Shown here piece after piece: positions 39,501 to 51,576 of a stretch of DNA of 64,000 nt. The DNA is from Plumapathes pennacea (taxonomy: Eukaryota > Cnidaria > Anthozoa > Antipatharia > Myriopathidae): the NCBI GenBank assembly GCA_964036295.1, contig OZ038465.1:26880870-26944869 (forward strand), given 5' to 3'. Each line of letters starts with the position of its first letter. Positions within the stretch are counted from its first letter, which is position 1. The notes beneath the pieces were generated by a model that was not told where the DNA came from, made no database searches, and saw nothing but the letters and a program-made list of their open reading frames with translations. The translations under genes were made by a program, and so were the position numbers.

Positions 39501-42500
39501 AAACCTTCCTGGGACTATAAGAAGACATTCTGCAATACATTTGCGTGATCTATCGTCATCCGTTGGTAAGATATAGCAATGAAATGGCTTAGAACTTTGA
39601 AAAGCGTGACGTTTTAATTAGACGATGATTTGCTGTAATTTCTCACGACGCATGGCCTAAAAGTTTCCAAAAGTTATGCAAAACGCGTAGGAATAGTCCC
39701 AGCATAATTTCCTGAAAGTTTCATGCGATTCGGAGAAGGTCGAAAAATCTTGGAATTTTGACAAAAACGTAAGGCTATAGCCCAGGGTTTTCGGCCGAAT
39801 TTGGCCAAAAATTGAAAACTCTTGAAACTTTCAGGAAACCTTCCTGGGACTATAAGAAGACATTCTGCAATACATTTGCGTGATCTATCGTCATCCGTTG
39901 GTGAGATATAGCAATGAAATGGCTTAGAACTTTGAAAAGCGCGACGTTTTAATTAGACAATGATTTGCTGTAATTTCTCACGATGCGTGGCCTAAAAGTT
40001 TACAAAAACTATGCAAAACGCGTCAGAATAGTCCCAGCAACATTTCCTGAAAGTTTCATGCGATTCGGAGAAGGTCGAAAAATCTTGGAATTTTGACAAA
40101 AACGTAAGGCTATAGCCCAGGGTTTTGGGCCGATTTTGGCCAAAAATTGAAAACTCTTGAAACTTTCAGGAAACCTTCCTGGGACTATAAGAAGACATTC
40201 TGCAATACATTTGCGTGATCTATCGTCATCCGTTGGTGAGATATAGCAATGAAATGGCTTAGAACTTTGAAAAGCGCGACGTTTTAATTAGACGATGATT
40301 TGCTCTAATTTCTCACGACGCATGGCCTAAAAGTTTCCAAAAGTTATGCAAAACGCGTAGGAATAGTCCCAGCAACATTTCCTGAAAGTTTCATGCGATT
40401 CGGAGAAGGTCGAAAAATCTTGGAATTTTCACAAAAACGTAAGGCTATAGCCCAGGGTTTTTGGCCGATTTTGGCCAAAAATTGACAACTCTTGAAACTT
40501 TCAGGAAACCTTCCTGGGACTATAAGAAGACATTCTGCAATACATTTGCATGATCTATCGTCATCCGTTGGTGAGATATAGCAATGAAATGGCTTAGAAC
40601 TTTGAAAAGCGCGACGTTTTATTTAGACAATGATTTGCTGTAATTTCTCACGATGCGTGGCCTAAAAGTTTACAAAAACTATGCAAAACGCGTCAGAATA
40701 GTCCCAGCAACATTTCCTGAAAGTTTCATGCGATTCGGAGAAGGTCGAAAAATCTTGGAATTTTCACAAAAACGTAAGGCTATAGCCCAGGGTTTTGGGC
40801 CGATTTTGGCCAAAAATTGAAAACTCTTGAAACTTTCAGGAAACCTTCCTGGGACTATAAGAAGACATTCTGCAATACATTTGCGTGATCTATCGTCATC
40901 CGTTGGTGAGATATAGCAATGAAATGGCTTAGAACTTTGAAAAGCGCGACGTTTTAATTAGACAATGATTTGCTGTAATTTCTCACGACGCATGGCCTAA
41001 AAGTTTCCAAAAGTTATGCAAAACGCGTAGGAATAGTCCCAGCAACATTTCCTGAAAGTTTCATGCGATTCGGAGAAGGTCGAAAAATCTTGGAATTTTG
41101 ACAAAAACGTAAGGCTATAGCCCAGGGTTTTCGGCCGATTTTGGCCAAAAATTGAAAACTCTTGAAACTTTCAGGAAACCTTCCTGGGACTATAAGAAGA
41201 CATTTTGCAATACATTTGCGTGATCTATCGTCATCCATTGGTGAGATATAGCAATGAAATGGCTTAGAACTTTGAAAAGCGCGACGTTTTAATTAGACGA
41301 TGATTTGCTGTAATTTCTCACGACGCGTGGCCTAAAAGTTTACAAAAGTTATGCAAAACGCGTCGGAATAGTCCCAGCATAATTTCCTGAAAGTTTCATG
41401 CGATTCGGAGAAGGTCGAAAAATCTTGGAATTTTGACAAAAACGTAAGGCTATAGCCCAGGGTTTTGGGCCGATTTTGGCCAAAAATTGAAAACTCTTGA
41501 AACTTTCAGGAAACCTTCCTGGGACTATAAGAAGACATTCTGCAATACATTTGCGTGATCTATCGTCATCCGTTGGTGAGATATAGCAATGAAATGGCTT
41601 AGAACTTTGAAAAGCGTGACGTTTTAATTAGACAATGATTTGCTGTAATTTCTCACGATGCGTGGCCTAAAAGTTTACAAAAACTATGCAAAACGCGTCA
41701 GAATAGTCCCAGCAACATTTCCTGAAAGTTTCATGCGATTCGGAGAAGGTCGAAAAATCTTGGAATTTTCACAAAAACGTAAGGCTATAGCCCAGGGTTT
41801 TGGGCCGATTTTGGCCAAAAATTGAAAACTCTTGAAACTTTCAGGAAACCTTCCTGGGACTATAAGAAGACATTCTGCAATACATTTGCGTGATCTATCG
41901 TCATCCGTTGGTGAGATATAGCAATGAAATGGCTTAGAACTTTGAAAAGCATGACGTTTTAATTAGACGATGATTTGCTGTAATTTCTCACGACGCGTGG
42001 CCTAAAAGTTTACAAAAACTATGCAAAACGCGTCGGAATAGTCCCAGCAACAGTTCCTGAAAGTTTCATGCGATTCGGAGAAGGTCGAAAAGTCTTGGAA
42101 TTTTCACAAAAACGTAAGGCTATAGCCCAGGGTTTTTGGCCAATTTTGGCCAAAAATTGAAAACTCTTGAAACTTTCAGGAAACCTTCCTGGGACTATAA
42201 GAAGACATTCTGCAATACATTTGCGTGATCTATCGTCATCCATTGGTGAGATATAGCAATGAAATGGCTTAGAACTTTGAAAAGCACGACGTTTTAATTA
42301 GACGATGATTTGCTGTAATTTCTCACGACGCGTGGCCTAAAAGTTTACAAAAACTATGCAAAACGCGTCGGAATAGTCCCAGCAACATTTCCTGAAAGTT
42401 TCATGCGATTCGGAGAAGGTCGAAAAATCTTGGAATTTTGACAAAAACGTAAGGCTATAGCCCAGGGTTTTTGGCCGATTTTGGCCAAAAATTGAAAACT

Positions 42501-44544
42501 CTTGAAACTTTCAGGAAACCTTCCTGGGACTATAAGAAGACATTCTGCAATACATTTGCGTGATCTATCGTCATCCGTTGGTGAGATATAGCAATAAAAT
42601 GGCTTAGAACTTTGAAAAGCGCGACGTTTTAATTAGACAATGATTTGCTCTAATTTCTCACGATGCGTGGCCTAAAAGTTTACAAAAACTATGCAAAACG
42701 CGTCGAAATAGTCCCAGCAACATTTCCTGAAAGTTTCATGCGATTCGGAGAAGGTCGAAAAATCTTGGAATTTTGACAAAAACGTAAGGCTATAGCCCAG
42801 GGTTTTTGGCCGATTTTGGCCAAAAATTGAAAACTCTTGAAACTTTCAGGAAACCTTCCTGGGACTATAAGAAGACATTCTGCAATACATTTGCGTGATC
42901 TATCGTCATCCGTTGGTGAGATATAGCAATAAAATGGCTTAGAACTTTGAAAAGCGCGACGTTTTAATTAGACGATGATTTGCTCTAATTTCTCACGATG
43001 CGTGGCCTAAAAGTTTACAAAAACTATGCAAAACGCGTCGGAATAGTCCCAGCAACATTTCCTGAAAGTTTCATGCGATTCGGAGAAGGTCGAAAAATCT
43101 TGGAATTTTGACAAAACGTAAGGCTATAGCCCAGGGTTTTGGGCCGATTTTGGCCAAAAATTGAAAACTCTTGAAACTTTCAGGAAACCTTCCTGGGACT
43201 ATAAGAAGACATTCTGCAATACATTTGCGTGATCTATCGTCATCCGTTGGTGAGATATAGCAATGAAATGGCTTAGAACTTTGAAAAGCACGACGTTTTA
43301 ATTAGACGATGATTTGCTGTAATTTCTCACGACGCGTGGCCTAAAAGTTTACAAAAACTATGCAAAACGCGTCGGAATAATCCCAGCAACATTTCCTGAA
43401 AGTTTCATGCGATTCGGAGAAGGTCGAAAAATCTTGGAATTTTGACAAAAACGTAAGGCTATAGCCCAGGGTTTTTGGCCGATTTTGGCCAAAAATTGAA
43501 AACTCTTGAAACTTTCAGGAAACCTTCCTGGGACTATAAGAAGACATTCTGCAATACATTTGCGTGATCTATCGTCATCCATTGGTGAGATATAGCAATG
43601 AAATGGCTTAGAACTTTGAAAAGCGCGACGTTTTAATTAGACGATGATTTGCTGTAATTTCTCACGACGCGTGGCCTAAAAGTTTACAAAAACTATGCAA
43701 AACGCGTCGGAATAGTCCCAGCAACATTTCCTGAAAGTTTCATGCGATTCGGAGATGGTCGAAAAATCTTGGAATTTTGACAAAAACGTAAGGCTATAGC
43801 CCAGGGTTTTGGGCCGATTTTGGCCAAAAATTGAAAACTCTTGAAACTTTCAGGAAACCTTCCTGGGACTATAAGAAGACATTTTGCAATACATTTGCGT
43901 GATCTATCGTCATCCGTTGGTAAGATATAGCAATGAAATGGCTTAGAACTTTGAAAAGCGCGACGTTTTAATTAGACGATGATTTGCTGTAATTTCTCAC
44001 GACGCATGGCCTAAAAGTTTCCAAAAGTTATGCAAAACGCGTAGGAATAGTCCCAGCATAATTTCCTGAAAGTTTCATGCGATTCGGAGAAGGTCGAAAA
44101 ATCTTGGAATTTTGACAAAAACGTAAGGCTATAGCCCAGGGTTTTCGGCCGATTTTGGCCAAAAATTGAAAACTCTTGAAACTTTCAGGAAACCTTCCTG
44201 GGACTATAAGAAGACATTCTGCAATACATTTGCGTGATCTATCGTCATCCGTTGGTGAGATATAGCAATGAAATGGCTTAGAACTTTGAAAAGCGTGACG
44301 TTTTAATTAGACAATGATTTGCTGTAATTTCTCACGATGCGTGGCCTAAAAGTTTACAAAAACTATGCAAAACGCGTCAGAATAGTCCCAGCAACATTTC
44401 CTGAAAGTTTCATGCGATTCGGAGAAGGTCGAAAAATCTTGGAATTTTCACAAAAACGTAAGGCTATAGCCCAGGGTTTTGGGCCGATTTTGGCCAAAAA
44501 TTGAAAACTCTTGAAACTTTCAGGAAACCTTCCTGGGACTATAA
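36506..44544 (+). repeat. Higher-order repeat, copy 2, rearranged (24 monomers)
   Basis: The order is N L O P B U D B C D E, then N L O/P B/D E S T Q Q/R A B D E. The first half is collinear with copy 1. The second half repeats N-L, then has hybrid monomers at 40861 (O/P), 41196 (B/D mosaic) and 42871 (Q/R) where copy 1 has separate classes. It therefore looks like a copy reshaped by exchanges within monomers. Confidence 0.85.
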
Positions 44545-47500
44545 GAAGACATTCTGCAATACATTTGCGTGATCTATCGTCATCCGTTGGTGAGATATAG
44601 CAATGAAATGGCTTAGAACTTTGAAAAGCACGACGTTTTAATTAGACGATGATTTGCTGTAATTTCTCACGACGCGTGGCCTAAAAGTTTACAAAAACTA
44701 TGCAAAACGCGTCGGAATAGTCCCAGCAACATTTCCTGAAAGTTTCATGCGATTCGGAGAAGGTCGAAAAATCTTGGAATTTTGACAAAAACGTAAGGCT
44801 ATAGCCCAGGGTTTTTGGCCGATTTTGGCCAAAAATTGAAAACTCTTGAAACTTTCAGGAAACCTTCCTGGGACTATAAGAAGACATTCTGCAATACATT
44901 TGCGTGATCTATCGTCATCCATTGGTGAGATATAGCAATGAAATGGCTTAGAACTTTGAAAAGCGCGACGTTTTAATTAGACGATGATTTGCTGTAATTT
45001 CTCACGACGCGTGGCCTAAAAGTTTACAAAAACTATGCAAAACGCGTCGGAATAGTCCCAGCAACATTTCCTGAAAGTTTCATGCGATTCGGAGATGGTC
45101 GAAAAATCTTGGAATTTTGACAAAAACGTAAGGCTATAGCCCAGGGTTTTCGGCCGATTTTGGCCAAAAATTGAAAACTCTTGAAACTTTCAGGAAACCT
45201 TCCTGGGACTATAAGAAGACATTCTGCAATACATTTGCGTGATCTATCGTCATCCGTTGGTGAGATATAGCAATGAAATGGCTTAGAACTTTGAAAAGCG
45301 CGACGTTTTAATTAGACAATGATTTGCTGTAATTTCTCACGATGCGTGGCCTAAAAGTTTACAAAAACTATGCAAAACGCGTCAGAATAGTCCCAGCAAC
45401 ATTTCCTGAAAGTTTCATGCGATTCGGAGAAGGTCGAAAAATCTTGGAATTTTCACAAAAACGTAAGGCTATAGCCCAGGGTTTTGGGCCGATTTTGGCC
45501 AAAAATTGAAAACTCTTGAAACTTTCAGGAAACCTTCCTGGGACTATAAGAAGACATTCTGCAATACATTTGCGTGATCTATCGTCATCCGTTGGTGAGA
45601 TATAGCAATGAAATGGCTTAGAACTTTGAAAAGCACGACGTTTTAATTAGACGATGATTTGCTGTAATTTCTCACGACGCGTGGCCTAAAAGTTTACAAA
45701 AACTATGCAAAACGGGTCGGAATAGTCCCAGCAACATTTCCTGAAAGTTTCATGCGATTCGGAGAAGGTCGAAAAATCTTGGAATTTTGACAAAAACGTA
45801 AGGCTATAGCCCAGGGTTTTTGGCCGATTTTGGCCAAAAATTGAAAACTCTTATAACTTTCAGGAAACCTTCCTGGGACTATAAGAAGACATTCTGCAAT
45901 ACATTTGCGTGATCTATCGTCATCCGTTGGTAAGATATAGCAATGAAATGGCTTAGAACTTTGAAAAGCGTGACGTTTTAATTAGACGATGATTTGCTGT
46001 AATTTCTCACGACGCATGGCCTAAAAGTTTCCAAAAGTTATGCAAAACGCGTAGGAATAGTCCCAGCATAATTTCCTGAAAGTTTCATGCGATTCGGAGA
46101 AGGTCGAAAAATCTTGGAATTTTGACAAAAACGTAAGGCTATAGCCCAGGGTTTTCGGCCGAATTTGGCCAAAAATTGAAAACTCTTGAAACTTTCAGGA
46201 AACCTTCCTGGGACTATAAGAAGACATTCTGCAATACATTTGCGTGATCTATCGTCATCCGTTGGTGAGATATAGCAATGAAATGGCTTAGAACTTTGAA
46301 AAGCGCGACGTTTTAATTAGACAATGATTTGCTGTAATTTCTCACGATGCGTGGCCTAAAAGTTTACAAAAACTATGCAAAACGCGTCAGAATAGTCCCA
46401 GCAACATTTCCTGAAAGTTTCAAGCGATTCGGAGAAGGTCGAAAAATCTTGGAATTTTCACAAAAACGTAAGGCTATAGCCCAGGGTTTTTGGCCGATTT
46501 TGGCCAAAAATTGAAAACTTTTGAAACTTTCAGGAAACCTTCCTGGGACTATAAGAAGACATTCTGCAATACATTTGCGTGATCTATCTTCATCCGTTGG
46601 TGAGATATAGCAATGAAATGGCTTAGAACTTTGAAAAGCGCGACGTTTTAATTAGACGATGATTTGCTGTAATTTCTCACGATGCGTGGCCTAAAAGTTT
46701 ACAAAAACTATGCAAAACGCGTCGGAATAGTCCCAGCAACATTTCCTGAAAGTTTCATGCGATTCGGAGAAGGTCGAAAAATCTTGGAATTTTGACAAAA
46801 CGTAAGGCTATAGCCCAGGGTTTTGGGCCGATTTTGGCCAAAAATTGAAAACTCTTGAAACTTTCAGGAAACCTTCCTGGGACTATAAGAAGACATTCTG
46901 CAATACATTTGCGTGATCTATCGTCATCCGTTGGTGAGATATAGCAATGAAATGGCTTAGAACTTTGAAAAGCACGACGTTTTAATTAGACGATGATTTG
47001 CTGTAATTTCTCACGACGCGTGGCCTAAAAGTTTACAAAAACTATGCAAAACGCGTCGGAATAATCCCAGCAACATTTCCTGAAAGTTTCATGCGATTCG
47101 GAGAAGGTCGAAAAATCTTGGAATTTTCACAAAAACGTAAGGCTATAGCCCAGGGTTTTTGGCCGATTTTGGCCAAAAATTGAAAACTCTTGAAACTTTC
47201 AGGAAACCTTCCTGGGACTATAAGAAGACATTCTGCAATACATTTGCGTGATCTATCGTCATCCGTTGGTGAGATATAGCAATGAAATGGCTTAGAACTT
47301 TGAAAAGCGTGACGTTTTAATTAGACAATGATTTGCTGTAATTTCTCACGATGCGTGGCCTAAAAGTTTACAAAAACTATGCAAAACGCGTCAGAATAGT
47401 CCCAGCAACATTTCCTGAAAGTTTCATGCGATTCGGAGAAGGTCGAAAAATCTTGGAATTTTCACAAAAACGTAAGGCTATAGCCCAGGGTTTTGGGCCG

Positions 47501-47558
47501 ATTTTGGCCAAAAATTGAAAACTCTTGAAACTTTCAGGAAACCTTCCTGGGACTATAA
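44545..47558 (+). repeat. Nine-monomer segment (A B E A D E/F G A E)
   Basis: Starts are 44545, 44880, 45215, 45550, 45885, 46220, 46555, 46889 and 47224. The E/F hybrid at 46220 followed by G at 46555 is a shortened version of the D-E-F-G order at 1006-2343. The monomer at 45550 has a private cttataactttc in the right foldback arm. Confidence 0.86.
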
Positions 47559-49233
47559 GAAGACATTCTGCAATACATTTGCGTGATCTATCGTCATCCG
47601 TTGGTGAGATATAGCAATGAAATGGCTTAGAACTTTGAAAAGCACGACGTTTTAATTAGACGATGATTTGCTGTAATTTCTCACGACGCGTGGCCTAAAA
47701 GTTTACAAAAACTATGCAAAACGCGTCGGAATAGTCCCAGCAACATTTCCTGAAAGTTTCATGCGATTCGGAGAAGGTCGAAAAATCTTGGAATTTTGAC
47801 AAAAACGTAAGGCTATAGCCCAGGGTTTTTGGCCGATTTTGGCCAAAAATTGAAAACTCTTGAAACTTTCAGGAAACCTTCCTGGGACTATAAGAAGACA
47901 TTCTGCAATACATTTGCGTGATCTATCGTCATCCATTGGTGAGATATAGCAATGAAATGGCTTAGAACTTTGAAAAGCGCGACGTTTTAATTAAACGATG
48001 ATTTGCTGTAATTTTTCACCACGCGTGGCCTAAAAGTTTACAAAAACTATGCAAAACGCGTCGGAATAGTCCCAGCAACATTTCCTGAAAGTTTCATGCG
48101 ATTCGGAGATGGTCGAAAAATCTTGGAATTTTGACAAAAACGTAAGGCTATAGCCCAGGGTTTTGGGCCGATTTTGGCCAAAAATTGAAAACTCTTGAAA
48201 CTTTCAGGAAACCTTCCTGGGACTATAAGAAGACATTCTGCAATACATTTGCGTGATCTATCGTCATCCGTTGGTGAGATATAGCAATGAAATGGCTTAG
48301 AACTTTGAAAAGTGCGACGTTTTAATTAGACGATGATTTGCTGTAATTTCTCACGACGCATGGCCTAAAAGTTTCCAAAAGTTATGCAAAACGCGTAGGA
48401 ATAGTCCCAGCAACATTTCCTGAAAGTTTCATGCGATTCGGAGAAGGTCGAAAAATCTTGGAATTTTCACAAAAACGTAAGGCTATAGCCCAGGGTTTTG
48501 GGCCGATTTTGGCCAAAAATTGAAAACTCTTGAAACTTTCAGGAAACCTTCCTGGGACTATAAGAAGACATTCTGCAATACATTTGCGTGATCTATCGTC
48601 ATCCGTTGGTAAGATATAGCAATGAAATGGCTTAGAACTTTGAAAAGCGTGACGTTTTAATTAGACGATGATTTGCTGTAATTTCTCACGACGCATGGCC
48701 TAAAAGTTTCCAAAAGTTATGCAAAACGCGTAGGAATAGTCCCAGCATAATTTCCTGAAAGTTTCATGCGATTCGGAGAAGGTCGAAAAATCTTGGAATT
48801 TTCACAAAAACGTAAGGCTATAGCCCAGGGTTTTCGGCCGAATTTGGCCAAAAATTGAAAACTCTTGAAACTTTCAGGAAACCTTCCTGGGACTATAAGA
48901 AGACATTCTGCAATACATTTGCGTGATCTATCGTCATCCGTTGGTGAGATATAGCAATGAAATGGCTTAGAACTTTGAAAAGCGCGACGTTTTAATTAGA
49001 CAATGATTTGCTGTAATTTCTCACGATGCGTGGCCTAAAAGTTTACAAAAACTATGCAAAACGCGTCAGAATAGTCCCAGCAACATTTCCTGAAAGTTTC
49101 ATGCGATTCGGAGATGGTCGAAAAATCTTGGAATTTTCACAAAAACGTAAGGCTATAGCCCAGGGTTTTTGGCCGATTTTGGCCAAAAATTGACAACTCT
49201 TGAAACTTTCAGGAAACCTTCCTGGGACTATAA

Positions 49234-49901
49234 GAAGACATTCTGCAATACATTTGCGTGATCTATCGTCATCCGTTGGTGAGATATAGCAATGAAATGG
49301 CTTAGAACTTTGAAAAGCGCGACGTTTTAATTAGACGATGATTTGCTGTAATTTCTCACGATGCGTGGCCTAAAAGTTTACAAAAACTATGCAAAACGCG
49401 TCGGCATAGTCCCAGCAACATTTCCTGAAAGTTTCATGCGATTCGGAGAAGGTCGAAAAATCTTGGAATTTTGACAAAACGTAAGGCTATAGCCCAGGGT
49501 TTTTGGCCGATTTTGGCCAAAAATTGACAACTCTTGAAACTTTCAGGAAACCTTCCTGGGACTATAAGAAGACATTCTGCAATACATTTGCGTGATCTAT
49601 CGTCATCCGTTGGTGAGATATAGCAATGAAATGGCTTAGAACTTTGAAAAGCGCGACGTTTTAATTAGACGATGATTTGCTGTAATTTCTCACGATGCGT
49701 GGCCTAAAAGTTTACAAAAACTATGCAAAACGCGTCGGCATAGTCCCAGCAACATTTCCTGAAAGTTTCATGCGATTCGGAGAAGGTCGAAAAATCTTGG
49801 AATTTTGACAAAACGTAAGGCTATAGCCCAGGGTTTTGGGCCGATTTTGGCCAAAAATTGAAAACTCTTGAAACTTTCAGGAAACCTTCCTGGGACTATA
49901 A
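49234..49901 (+). repeat. Tandem pair of I monomers (334-bp period)
   Basis: Two adjacent monomers both carry gtcggcatag and the A-run deletion. They differ at 272 and 296. Elsewhere I occurs singly (6362, 12725, 57269, 60618), usually followed by J, so this looks like a single-unit duplication. Confidence 0.83.
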
Positions 49902-50571
49902 GAAGACATTCTGCAATACATTTGCGTGATCTATCGTCATCCGTTGGTGAGATATAGCAATGAAATGGCTTAGAACTTTGAAAAGTGCGACGTTTTAATT
50001 AGACGATGATTTGCTGTAATTTCTCACAACGCATGGCCTAAAAGTTTCCAAAAGTTATGCAAAACGCGTCAGAATAGTCCCAGCAACATTTCCTGAAAGT
50101 TTCATGCGATTCGGAGAAGGTCGAAAAATCTTGGAATTTTCACAAAAACGTAAGGCTATAGCCCAGGGTTTTTGGCCGATTTTGGCCAAAAATTGACAAC
50201 TCTTGAAACTTTCAGGAAACCTTCCTGGGACTATAAGAAGACATTCTGCAATACATTTGCGTGATCTATCGTCATCCGTTGGTGAGATATAGCAATGAAA
50301 TGGCTTAGAACTTTGAAAAGCGCGACGTTTTAATTAGACAATGATTTGCTGTAATTTCTCACGATGCGTGGCCTAAAAGTTTACAAAAACTATGCAAAAC
50401 GCGTCGGAATAGTCCCAGCATAATTTCCTGAAAGTTTCATGCGATTCGGAGAAGGTCGAAAAATCTTGGAATTTTGACAAAAACGTAAGGCTATAGCCCA
50501 GGGTTTTTGGCCGATTTTGGCCAAAAATTGAAAACTCTTGAAACTTTCAGGAAACCTTCCTGGGACTATAA

Positions 50572-51576
50572 GAAGACATTCTGCAATACATTTGCGTGAT
50601 CTATCGTCATCCGTTGGTGAGATATAGCAATAAAATGGCTTAGAACTTTGAAAAGCGCGACGTTTTAATTAGACGATGATTTGCTGTAATTTCTCACGAC
50701 GCGTGGCCTAAAAGTTTACAAAAACTATGCAAAACGCGTCGGAATAGTCCCAGCAACATTTCCTGAAAGTTTCATGCGATTCGGAGAAGGTCGAAAAATC
50801 TTGGAATTTTGACAAAAACGTAAGGCTATAGCCCAGGGTTTTTGGCCGATTTTGGCCAAAAATTGAAAACTCTTGAAACTTTCAGGAAACCTTCCTGGGA
50901 CTATAAGAAGACATTCTGCAATACATTTGCGTGATCTATCGTCATCCGTTGGTGAGATATAGCAATAAAATGGCTTAGAACTTTGAAAAGCGCGACGTTT
51001 TAATTAGACGATGATTTGCTCTAATTTCTCACGATGCGTGGCCTAAAAGTTTACAAAAACTATGCAAAACGCGTCGAAATAGTCCCAGCAACATTTCCTG
51101 AAAGTTTCATGCGATTCGGAGAAGGTCGAAAAATCTTGGAATTTTGACAAAAACGTAAGGCTATAGCCCAGGGTTTTTGGCCGATTTTGGCCAAAAATTG
51201 AAAACTCTTGAAACTTTCAGGAAACCTTCCTGGGACTATAAGAAGACATTCTGCAATACATTTGCGTGATCTATCGTCATCCGTTGGTGAGATATAGCAA
51301 TAAAATGGCTTAGAACTTTGAAAAGCGCGACGTTTTAATTAGACGATGATTTGCTCTAATTTCTCACGATGCGTGGCCTAAAAGTTTACAAAAACTATGC
51401 AAAACGCGTCGGAATAGTCCCAGCAACATTTCCTGAAAGTTTCATGCGATTCGGAGAAGGTCGAAAAATCTTGGAATTTTGACAAAAACGTAAGGCTATA
51501 GCCCAGGGTTTTTGGCCGATTTTGGCCAAAAATTGAAAACTCTTGAAACTTTCAGGAAACCTTCCTGGGACTATAA
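50572..51576 (+). repeat. Tandem triplet of Q monomers
   Basis: Three consecutive monomers (50572, 50907, 51242) carry a61, giving caataaaatgg. The first has g115 and cgacgcgtgg, the second gtcgaa, and the third the usual Q form. Other Q monomers are at 20429, 20764, 23442, 26457, 34162, 42536 and 42871 (Q/R hybrid). Confidence 0.87.
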
